Of a stretch of DNA of 6,558 nucleotides, positions 1 through 5,013 are shown in pieces. The number at the start of each line of letters is the position of its first letter. The first letter of the stretch is position 1. Made by a program: the position numbers and the translations under genes. The notes under the pieces are model-generated. The model saw only the letters and a program-made list of their open reading frames with translations. It did no database searches and was not told the DNA's origin. The stretch comes from an uncultured Actinomycetes bacterium (GTDB lineage: Bacteria > Actinomycetota > Acidimicrobiia > Acidimicrobiales > RAAP-2). The stretch is from the NCBI GenBank assembly GCA_903830745.1, contig CAIKVF010000129.1, positions 1 to 6,558 of the forward strand, given 5' to 3'.

Positions 1-707
1 ATAAGCCTTGATGAGATGTTTGTTTGACCAACAATGAAGCAAATTTCTGAATCGTTGAGTGTTACACCGATTTCAGCGTCTGCACCAAGAGATGCAGCTG
101 CGCGCTGTAGTTCTTGTAGTGCGCGCGCTGGAACCAAGAGGTCGTGGTGGCCACCAAAACCCTTAACCCCAGGAACATCTCGAACAGCAAGACGATATGA
201 GTCGGTGGCGATAAGACGAAGGGCGTCGTTTTCGGTCGTGAACAAAACGCCTGTAAGTAGTGGTCGTGCGTCGTCGTTTGCTGCGGCACGAACAACTTGG
301 TTGAGTCCTTGGATTAAGTCGGTTGCGGCGATGTTAGTAACCGAGCCACTAATAGGTGGGAGTTTTGGGTAATCCATAACAGCAAATGTTCGAAGTGAGA
401 ATTTTGCGCGCCCGAGTGATACTTCGACGTTTTCTTCACTCCCATTGATTGTTACCGCTCCAGCTTCAAGGGAACGAACAGCGTCGACAATAAGACGAGC
501 TGGGACAACAATTGATCCATCTTCGCCACCGATTACATCAACTGTGGTTCGAACGGTTATGTCTAGATCTGTACCGGTAACTGTTAGTTGGTTACCGCTG
601 AGGTTTAGAAGAATTCCTGATGATGCCCCAATGAGGCGTGTTGCGACAACCCTGCTCGCGGCGGCAAGGGCTTCGACGAGGATGTCGCGCTCTGACTTGA
701 ACTTCAT
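1..707 (-). CDS. dnaN: DNA polymerase III beta sliding clamp, N-terminal part (3' end outside window)
   Basis: The clamp encircles DNA and tethers the replicative polymerase. The minus strand from the ATG at 705-707 stays open to the window edge, giving 235 codons that begin MKFKSERDILVEALAAASRV. Clamp hallmarks visible include TDLDITVRTTV in domain 1, FAVMDYPKLPP near residue 115, and LRLIATDSYRLAVRDV in domain 2, whose TDSYRLA segment is the classic clamp signature. The translation ends at NISSRL, before the expected domain 3 and C-terminal hydrophobic-pocket residues, so roughly a third or more of the protein is missing because of the window boundary, not decay. A GAAAGG Shine-Dalgarno (715-720) lies 7 nt from the ATG. 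The gene lies downstream of dnaA in the same orientation, separated by the putative origin, which is the usual arrangement. Identification is secure. Confidence 0.96.
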   Translation of the reverse strand, partial: MKFKSERDILVEALAAASRVVATRLIGASSGILLNLSGNQLTVTGTDLDITVRTTVDVIGGEDGSIVVPARLIVDAVRSLEAGAVTINGSEENVEVSLGRAKFSLRTFAVMDYPKLPPISGSVTNIAATDLIQGLNQVVRAAANDDARPLLTGVLFTTENDALRLIATDSYRLAVRDVPGVKGFGGHHDLLVPARALQELQRAAASLGADAEIGVTLNDSEICFIVGQTNISSRL

Positions 708-744
708 AGGACTGCCTTTCGTTACTACTGAGACTACGGTGTGG

Positions 745-766
745 ATTTATATATTTAAAAGTATTA
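745..766. other. AT-rich candidate DNA unwinding element
   Basis: The stretch has only two G/C bases in 22 (one G at 761, one just inside the left edge region) and includes ATTTATATATTTAAAA. It directly adjoins the TAG trinucleotides at 765-776 on the side facing dnaN. In B. subtilis the melted region occupies the same place, next to the DnaA-trio and toward dnaN. On the minus strand it also overlaps the place where a dnaN promoter could lie (TATATAAAT), so it may serve both roles. Function is inferred. Confidence 0.6.
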
Positions 767-776
767 GTAGTAGTAG
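765..776 (+). other. DnaA-trio: four tandem TAG trinucleotides
   Basis: TAG occurs four times in a row (765-767, 768-770, 771-773, 774-776). A 3-bp spacer GTC (777-779) follows, then a DnaA-box-like 9-mer TGTGGATAT (780-788). Read 3'-to-5' the trinucleotides are GAT, the form described for the B. subtilis DnaA-trio, through which a DnaA filament engages one strand and opens the origin. The order box, GC-containing spacer, trios, AT tract matches that module. The motif is seen directly; the function is inferred by analogy. Confidence 0.7.
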
Positions 777-779
777 GTC

Positions 780-788
780 TGTGGATAT
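780..788 (-). promoter_or_regulatory. DnaA box (ATATCCACA), trio-proximal
   Basis: The minus strand reads ATATCCACA, one mismatch from TTATCCACA. It is the box nearest the TAG trinucleotides (3 bp away), the position that loads the DnaA filament in the B. subtilis unwinding module. It shares base 788 with the next box, forming a same-orientation tandem. Confidence 0.65.
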
Positions 789-796
789 GTGTATAA
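788..796 (-). promoter_or_regulatory. DnaA box (TTATACACA)
   Basis: The minus strand reads TTATACACA, a full match to the relaxed consensus TTATNCACA. It abuts the trio-proximal box in the same orientation. Paired boxes of this kind are expected to seed the DnaA oligomer that extends onto the trios. Confidence 0.65.
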
Positions 797-895
797 CTTC
801 ATAAACTACCTGGTCAAAAACGAATAACTACACACACAACAACACACATACTTGTTACTAAATCTCTCAACCCTCAAAACTCAACCTTCAAGTTA

Positions 896-904
896 TGTGG
901 ACTA
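896..904 (-). promoter_or_regulatory. DnaA box (TAGTCCACA)
   Basis: The plus strand reads TGTGGACTA, so the box on the minus strand is TAGTCCACA. This is one mismatch from the actinobacterial form TTGTCCACA. It lies in the dnaA-proximal part of the spacer. Confidence 0.5.
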
Positions 905-946
905 AGTGACATTAACCAACGTGTAAACAACAAGGAGAAGCCCAGG

Positions 947-955
947 TTGTCCACA
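947..955 (+). promoter_or_regulatory. DnaA box (TTGTCCACA)
   Basis: A perfect TTGTCCACA, the common high-G+C actinobacterial box, lies 2 bp from the dnaA stop codon complement (958-960). Its orientation is opposite to the boxes at 780-796 and 896-904. Confidence 0.7.
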
Positions 956-957
956 AA

Positions 958-2325
958 CTAATCGCGACCCTCCCCTTGTAAACGCCGCTTTAATTGATTG
1001 ACCTCTGCGAGCACCTCAGCGTTAACCGCGAGCTGCTCTTTAATTTTTTCTACACCACTAATAACAGTCGTGTGATTTCTTCCATCGAAAATTCTTGCGA
1101 TCATCGGATATGAGTAGTTGTTAAGCAAGTCACGGACCAAATACATAGCTATGTGCCTGGCGTGGACCAAAGGACGAAGTCGCTTAGACCCTCGTACATC
1201 CTCAACGGAAAGACCATAGAAATCTGCAACAACAGAAAGAATGGTCTCGGGCTTCAAAATCAGCTGCTCTTGGCCGAGGTTGGTGAGGTGTGTTTTAGCC
1301 AACTCGAGAGAGATGGGCTCTTGGCGAAGGTTGGCGAAAGCACGAAGCATTGTGATTGATCCTTCGAGTTCACGAATATTGTCTCGCACACGATGGGCAA
1401 TCCACTCCGCAACATCACTCGGGAGGTCTATTCCTTCACGCTCAGACTTAGATCGCAAAATCGCAATTCTGGTTTCTAGGTCAGGTTGGTCGATTTCAGT
1501 AACAAGTCCTTGAAGTAGACGACTACGGAATCGGTCTTGTAGTCCTGCGAGGTCTTTAGGGGATCGGTCAGAGGAGAGGACGATTTGTTTGCCTTCACCA
1601 TGAAGTGCGTTGTAAGTGTGAAAGATTTCTTCGTGGAATGTTTCACCACGAGTTTCCATGAACTGAATGTCGTCAATTAACAAAACATCGTTTTCACGGT
1701 AACGCTCATGAAGCGCCAGTTGTGTACGTGTTTGAATGGCGCGAATGAAGTCGTTAAGAAATGTCTCAGTGGAGACATAAAGAACTTTTCGACCAGGGTA
1801 GTTTTCCTGTACATAGTTACCAATTGCGTGCAATAAGTGGGTTTTACCTAGTCCTGAATTTCCGTAGATCATCAAAGGGTTATAGGCACGACCAGGAGTC
1901 TCCGCCACCGACTGCGCTGCAGCAAAAGCCAAATTGTTCGATGAACCAGGAACAAATGAATCAAACGTCATTCGTGGATCAAGACGAGCTGGTTTGTCGA
2001 TGCTTGGTGAGAACGAGATAACTGGAGCTGAGGAGGTTGTCTCGGTGACCGGCGCTTCTTCGCGCTCAAGGACATCAACATCGCTCAATGTAAGCAAGAT
2101 TTGAATTTCAGACCCTGCGAGTTCACGTGCTTGCTCGGTTATGAAGGGTAAGTAGCGCTGTTGAACTCGCTGAAGTTGAATTTGGTTCGGAGCGCCGATG
2201 ATTAGCTCACCGTTTGCATAATCCACAAGACAAAGTTTGTTGAGTCCTGCAGACCAAACTGCCTCAGAAGCACTGCTACGTAAGGAGTCACGAAGTGCTG
2301 ACCAGATCTCCTCACCACTTTGCAT
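958..2325 (-). CDS. dnaA: Chromosomal replication initiator protein DnaA
   Basis: DnaA binds origin DnaA boxes and, as an ATP-bound oligomer, melts oriC and recruits the helicase. The chosen ATG (2323-2325) gives 455 residues. An upstream in-frame TTG (2344-2346) would add 7, but a GGAGG Shine-Dalgarno (2331-2335) sits 5 nt before the ATG. Domain I spans about residues 1-83 (EEIWSALRDSL onward). The domain II linker is short, about 30 residues, unlike the long linkers of Streptomyces. The AAA+ domain has Walker A GNSGLGKT (155-162), Walker B LLIDDIQF (215-222), sensor 1 IVLSSD (248-253), box VII DRFRSRLLQG with the arginine finger (264-273), and sensor 2 NIRELEG (316-322). Domain IV carries RPLVHARHIAMYLVRD and then DGRNHTTV (414-421), where Asn replaces the usual Asp of GRDHTT. 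The gene is divergent from rpmH and upstream of dnaN. A DnaA box lies in its promoter region, suggesting autoregulation. Confidence 0.97.
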   Translation of the reverse strand: MQSGEEIWSALRDSLRSSASEAVWSAGLNKLCLVDYANGELIIGAPNQIQLQRVQQRYLPFITEQARELAGSEIQILLTLSDVDVLEREEAPVTETTSSAPVISFSPSIDKPARLDPRMTFDSFVPGSSNNLAFAAAQSVAETPGRAYNPLMIYGNSGLGKTHLLHAIGNYVQENYPGRKVLYVSTETFLNDFIRAIQTRTQLALHERYRENDVLLIDDIQFMETRGETFHEEIFHTYNALHGEGKQIVLSSDRSPKDLAGLQDRFRSRLLQGLVTEIDQPDLETRIAILRSKSEREGIDLPSDVAEWIAHRVRDNIRELEGSITMLRAFANLRQEPISLELAKTHLTNLGQEQLILKPETILSVVADFYGLSVEDVRGSKRLRPLVHARHIAMYLVRDLLNNYSYPMIARIFDGRNHTTVISGVEKIKEQLAVNAEVLAEVNQLKRRLQGEGRD

Positions 2326-2351
2326 TTTTTCCTCCACAGACCACAACTGAC

Positions 2352-2361
2352 ATTATCCACA
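2352..2361 (-). promoter_or_regulatory. Possible dnaA promoter -10 overlapping a perfect DnaA box
   Basis: The plus strand reads TTATCCACA at 2353-2361, a perfect DnaA box. On the minus strand the same bases give GATAAT (2357 to 2352), five of six matches to TATAAT, about 27 bp before the dnaA ATG. No convincing -35 hexamer is visible 16-18 bp upstream, so the promoter call is weak. A DnaA box over its own promoter is the usual setup for DnaA autorepression. The box itself is secure (about 0.75). Confidence 0.45.
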
Positions 2362-2369
2362 AGCACTTT

Positions 2370-2524
2370 TTGACGCCATGCTGGTAGGGAGAGTCACCAT
2401 ACACGCATTTTCGAACCCCTGCCGAGGGAGGTTGCTCCATCAGGTAAGATTTATCCCAGTAGCGCGCCAGCGACCCCCAGGGGGTACCGCGAAGCGCATC
2501 AATATAGTTTTAGAAGAGGATTTT
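2370..2524 (+). promoter_or_regulatory. rpmH leader/promoter region with a 13-bp inverted repeat
   Basis: This is the non-coding interval before rpmH. It has a good -35-like TTGACG (2370-2375), but no matching -10 at 16-18 bp. A TAAGAT (2445-2450) could be a -10 without a clear -35. A perfect inverted repeat, ACCCCC-A-GGGGGT (2473-2485), sits about 40 nt before the start codon inside a GC-rich block in an otherwise mixed leader. The Shine-Dalgarno GAGGA (2516-2520) precedes the ATG by 4 nt. The transcription start cannot be fixed from sequence alone. Confidence 0.4.
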
Positions 2525-2659
2525 ATGAAGCGTACTTATCAGCCAAATGCACGAAAAAGGGCAAAAACACACGGTTTCCGTGCTCGTATGCGCACACGTG
2601 CCGGCCGTTCCATCCTAAAGGCCCGTCGTAACAAGGGCCGTCACTCATTGACGGTTTGA
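2525..2659 (+). CDS. rpmH: 50S ribosomal protein L34
   Basis: L34 is a very small basic protein of the large ribosomal subunit. The 44 residues begin [20 protein letters not shown] and continue [20 protein letters not shown], an almost textbook L34 sequence at normal family length. The ATG (2525-2527) is chosen because the family invariably starts MKRTYQP and because GAGGA lies 4 nt upstream. Reading frame continues further upstream but that part shows no protein similarity I recognise. It is the first gene of the rightward cluster, and the next gene, rnpA, starts 7 nt after its stop, so the two are surely cotranscribed. This gene pair is conserved beside dnaA in most bacteria. Confidence 0.97.
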   Translation: MKRTYQPNARKRAKTHGFRARMRTRAGRSILKARRNKGRHSLTV

Positions 2660-2666
2660 GTTAGTT

Positions 2667-2999
2667 GTGCCTGGTCGGGTTAGTTCCCGACGGCAGTTTG
2701 CTTTATTTGCAAACCCAACAGGCCGTGGGCAAAGCGGACCACTGCGAATTAGTTTCGTAGTGAGCTCTAGTGAGCCAACAGCAGTTGATGTTGCATTTGC
2801 AATCAGCCGGAAGGTGGGAAATGCGGTTGTTCGCAACCAAATACGCCGCCGACTCAGAGCACTATTTGACGAACTGTCCCCTTCGCCACAATCAGGAATA
2901 TACCTGATCAAATGTGGTTTTGAGACCGGAAAGATCACCTATGACGAACTTAGAAATCACCTCACACAAGCACTCGAGCGCTGTGGCGCCCGTAGTTAA
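2667..2999 (+). CDS. rnpA: Ribonuclease P protein component
   Basis: This is the protein subunit of RNase P, which with its catalytic RNA matures the 5' ends of tRNAs. It has 110 residues, normal length, and is basic. The family signature lies at residues 46-65 (ISRKVGNAVVRNQIRRRLR), with the RNR box V-RNQIRRRLR that contacts the RNA. The beta-strand LRISFVVSS (26-34) and late IYLIKC match the fold. The start is GTG at 2667. It is the only initiation codon between the upstream in-frame stop at 2649-2651 and the conserved region, and it lacks a good Shine-Dalgarno (only GAG-like bases upstream). Translation may therefore rely on coupling to rpmH, whose stop lies 7 nt upstream. The 3' end overlaps the start of yidD. 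Confidence 0.93.
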   Translation: MPGRVSSRRQFALFANPTGRGQSGPLRISFVVSSSEPTAVDVAFAISRKVGNAVVRNQIRRRLRALFDELSPSPQSGIYLIKCGFETGKITYDELRNHLTQALERCGARS

Positions 3000-3243
3000 A
3001 AGAGCCCTACCAACCAAAGCTCTTTTGGCCGTGGTCAAGACATATCAAAAAATGACCGCAAATCGTATTGCCCCATGCCGCTTCTACCCCTCATGTTCGG
3101 AGTATTCCTACGAAGCACTTGAATTACACGGCTTTTGGCGGGGTGCTGCGCTATCAGTGAAGAGAATCAGTCGCTGTCGTCCCCTAGGCCCACATGGCGT
3201 GGACCTAGTTCCTGAAGTAAAGAAAGCAAGGAGTGCCCAATAA
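2983..3243 (+). CDS. yidD: Membrane protein insertion efficiency factor YidD
   Basis: YidD is a small membrane-associated protein that assists YidC-dependent insertion of inner-membrane proteins. The core is unmistakable: YQKM, then APCRFYPSCSEYSYEAL, HGFWRGAALSVKRISRCRPLGPHGVDLVP, with the three conserved cysteines (CRF, SCS, RCRP) and the PLGPHG motif. The GTG at 2983 gives 86 residues, the usual size, starting MAPVVKRALPTKALLAVVKT, and overlaps rnpA by 17 nt. An alternative ATG at 2941 would add 14 residues and overlap rnpA by 59 nt; a GGAAAG lies upstream of it, so that start cannot be excluded. The stop overlaps the yidC start (TAATG), suggesting translational coupling with its functional partner. 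Confidence 0.93.
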   Translation: MAPVVKRALPTKALLAVVKTYQKMTANRIAPCRFYPSCSEYSYEALELHGFWRGAALSVKRISRCRPLGPHGVDLVPEVKKARSAQ

Positions 3244-4157
3244 TGAATAGCCTCGTCCACTCAATCAGCAACATTTTCCAGCCGGTTTTCAGCCTCTTTG
3301 GCTGGTTAATGGCCTTCTTCTACGGGATTATCCCGAACTACGCCTTTGCCATTGTGATGCTCACCATCGTAATTATGGGAGTTTTGACGCCTTTTACCGT
3401 CAAGAGCACCAAGTCAATGATGGCCATGCAGAAGATTCAGCCAGAAATGAAGAAACTGCAGGTCAAGTACAAAGGACCTGAAAATCGCCAAGCATTAAAC
3501 GAAGAAATGATGAAGCTCTACAAGGAGCACGGAGTTAACCCGGTTGGTGGATGTCTCCCAATGCTCCTTCAGGCGCCCTTTTTGTTCATTCTTTACAGTG
3601 TTATCAAGGGACTTTCGAACGAAGTGCTCGTAAGTGGCAAGTTGGTTGCACAACCTAGATACATTCCAAGTCACGGCAAGATGCACGACGCGATTGTTCT
3701 CGCCGGTGGCCACATCAAGTCCTTTGGGATGGATCTAAGCCTTAAGCCATTCTCTGCGCACGGATCTACTGGTGCTGCGATCCCATTCTTTGTATTTGTA
3801 GCCATTGCAGTTGGACTGCAGTACTTCCAAATGGCTCAAATGACAAATAGAAACAAGAAAACTGGCGTTTCTGTTCCAAGTCAGCAACAAACACTTCAGA
3901 AGGTCATGCCGATTCTTTTTGCATACTTCTACATGGTTATCCCTGCAGCTGTTGTGTTGTATATGATTATTTCTACAATTATTCGCATAATTACTCAAGA
4001 TGTCATGTTCAGAGCTGGAATTTCTAACCCTGCAAAGGGTGAAACAAAAGAAATTCCCGGAGCGGTCAAAGAAGAGGCTGAAGAAACCAAACCTTCAACC
4101 TTCAAGTCACAACAACAGTCTCGCTCCAAAGCGAAGCGGAAAAGAAAGGCGCGGTAA
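3243..4157 (+). CDS. yidC: Membrane protein insertase YidC/Oxa1 family
   Basis: YidC inserts and folds membrane proteins, alone or with SecYEG. It has 304 residues, the short Gram-positive type without the large periplasmic domain of E. coli. Membrane segments can be seen at about 16-50 (WLMAFFYGII to IVMLTIVIMGVL), 101-123 (GGCLPMLLQAPFLFILYSVI), 178-196 (AAIPFFVFVAIAVGLQYF) and 221-250. The cytosolic C1 hairpin is MMAMQKIQPEMKKLQVKYKG followed by HGVNPVGGCLPM, both family hallmarks. The tail is polar and ends in SRSKAKRKRKAR, a basic extension likely to touch the ribosome. The groove arginine expected in the first core helix (E. coli R366, B. subtilis R73) is Met45 here. AAGGAG (3228-3233) lies 9 nt before the ATG, which overlaps the yidD stop by one base. 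Confidence 0.96.
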   Translation: MNSLVHSISNIFQPVFSLFGWLMAFFYGIIPNYAFAIVMLTIVIMGVLTPFTVKSTKSMMAMQKIQPEMKKLQVKYKGPENRQALNEEMMKLYKEHGVNPVGGCLPMLLQAPFLFILYSVIKGLSNEVLVSGKLVAQPRYIPSHGKMHDAIVLAGGHIKSFGMDLSLKPFSAHGSTGAAIPFFVFVAIAVGLQYFQMAQMTNRNKKTGVSVPSQQQTLQKVMPILFAYFYMVIPAAVVLYMIISTIIRIITQDVMFRAGISNPAKGETKEIPGAVKEEAEETKPSTFKSQQQSRSKAKRKRKAR

Positions 4158-4160
4158 CCC

Positions 4161-5006
4161 ATGGATTGGGTAGAAACAACAGGATCGTCACTCGAAGAAG
4201 CCACTACAAGAGCACTTGCTCACCTAGGGGTACATAGAGATGATGCAGAAATTGAAGTACTAGAAGAACCTGCAAAGGGACTATTTGGCCGCGTTCGTGG
4301 AGAGGCACGAGTACGAGCTCGAGTTCGTCCATCAGGACCACGACCTAAGCGATCACGCCGTTCTGGTGGCCGCGAAGACCGTCCACGCAACGACCGTCCA
4401 CGTGCTGAAAAGCCCCGTGGAGGTAATGCTTCTGAAGAAAAGAAGGAAGACGCACCCCGTCGACCTAAGCAAACTGCAACAAAGACACCAAGACCAGAAA
4501 AGAGTCCACCAAAGGAGGGCACCATGGCTGAAGGAATTTCGCTAGCCGAACAGGGATCAATCGCAAAGGAGTTCCTCATCGGACTGCTTAGCTCCATGAA
4601 CATCACCGGAGAAGTGTCGGTTAAGGAAATAGATGCCGAAACCGTTGAACTTTCAGTTAACGCCAATCCCCCAACGGAACTAGGAATACTTGTTGGACCC
4701 CGTGGAACAACGCTCCAGGCACTGCAAGAAGTGACCAGAACTGTCGTTCAGTCAAAGTCACCTGCACGAACTGACCGAATCTTGGTAGACGTTGCACAGT
4801 ACCGTGAGCGCCGTGTGGCAGCTCTTGGACGCTTTGCTGCACAAGTTGCCCAAGAAGTCGTAGAAACAGGCGAAGAGCGTGCTCTTGAGCCAATGTCTGC
4901 AGCTGACCGCAAGGCAGTCCACGACGCACTTACCGAGAATGCTTCTGTAGTCACTCGATCAGAAGGTGACGACCCTCGCCGCTTTGTGGTGATTGCTCCG
5001 GCATAA
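4161..5006 (+). CDS. jag: RNA-binding protein Jag/KhpB (Jag-N, KH and R3H domains)
   Basis: Jag/KhpB is a cytosolic RNA-binding protein that in Gram-positives works with KhpA and affects cell elongation and division. It is usually encoded next to yidC, as here (3-nt gap). It has 281 residues. The Jag-N domain is at 1-56 (SLEEATTRALAHLGV, EEPAKGLFGRVRGEARVRAR). A low-complexity basic, Arg/Lys/Pro/Glu-rich linker at 57-121 includes a DRPR repeat from the duplicated 11-mer GACCGTCCACG at 4377 and 4392. The KH domain is at about 133-210 with the GPRG loop (179-182, GILVGPRGTTLQALQ). The R3H domain is at about 216-280 with the R-x3-H motif R250/H254 (DRKAVHDAL). The Shine-Dalgarno GAAAGG (4144-4149) is 11 nt from the ATG, rather far. 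A far better Shine-Dalgarno precedes the internal Met122. Confidence 0.93.
   Translation: MDWVETTGSSLEEATTRALAHLGVHRDDAEIEVLEEPAKGLFGRVRGEARVRARVRPSGPRPKRSRRSGGREDRPRNDRPRAEKPRGGNASEEKKEDAPRRPKQTATKTPRPEKSPPKEGTMAEGISLAEQGSIAKEFLIGLLSSMNITGEVSVKEIDAETVELSVNANPPTELGILVGPRGTTLQALQEVTRTVVQSKSPARTDRILVDVAQYRERRVAALGRFAAQVAQEVVETGEERALEPMSAADRKAVHDALTENASVVTRSEGDDPRRFVVIAPA
4511..4526 (+). promoter_or_regulatory. Internal ribosome-binding site and ATG within jag
   Basis: AAAGGAGGG (4511-4519) precedes an in-frame ATG at 4524-4526 (Met122), with 5 nt between GGAGG and ATG. This is the best Shine-Dalgarno in the window. It falls exactly between the disordered linker and the KH domain, so initiation here would make a 160-residue KH-R3H protein. 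The bases also encode Lys-Glu-Gly-Thr-Met, so chance is possible. Confidence 0.45.
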
Positions 5007-5013
5007 TTGATTC

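Larger units (their letters stand above)
708..957. other. oriC: Putative oriC: dnaA-dnaN intergenic spacer
   Basis: This 250-bp non-coding spacer lies between dnaA and dnaN, the usual actinobacterial origin position. It holds several 9-mers matching or nearly matching the DnaA box TTATNCACA/TTGTCCACA (780-788, 788-796, 896-904, 947-955, plus a weak one at 740-748). It also contains a TAG trinucleotide run at 765-776 and an AT-rich tract at 745-766. A CA-rich stretch (about 829-850, repeated ACACA) lies between the two box clusters and resembles no box I can score. The first two elements next to the AT tract are the best candidate for the melting site. Origin activity is inferred from context and motifs. 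Confidence 0.85.

Noticed and set aside
445..804. A 119-residue plus-strand reading frame over dnaN and the origin
   Set aside because: It is antisense to clearly conserved dnaN codons and runs into the DnaA boxes; no family features.
829..850. CA-rich run in the origin spacer as a repeat array
   Set aside because: The ACACA units are short and irregular, and no regular period or known origin repeat can be shown.
2219..2227. DnaA-box-like TAATCCACA inside dnaA, and TCCTCCACA at 2330-2338
   Set aside because: One and two mismatches respectively. The first lies in coding sequence and the second overlaps the ribosome-binding site, so chance matches are likely.
2378..2524. In-frame N-terminal extension of rpmH
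   Set aside because: L34 starts at MKRTYQP with a Shine-Dalgarno just upstream; the extension shows no recognisable sequence and covers the leader inverted repeat.
4285..4545. An 86-residue plus-strand reading frame overlapping the jag linker
   Set aside because: It uses a different frame over the low-complexity Arg/Lys/Pro-rich linker, has no plausible ATG with Shine-Dalgarno, and resembles no protein I know. The jag frame explains this DNA.
4220..4666. A 148-residue minus-strand reading frame opposite jag
   Set aside because: It is Arg/Ser/Pro-rich, mirroring the skewed composition of the jag linker; open antisense frames are expected there.
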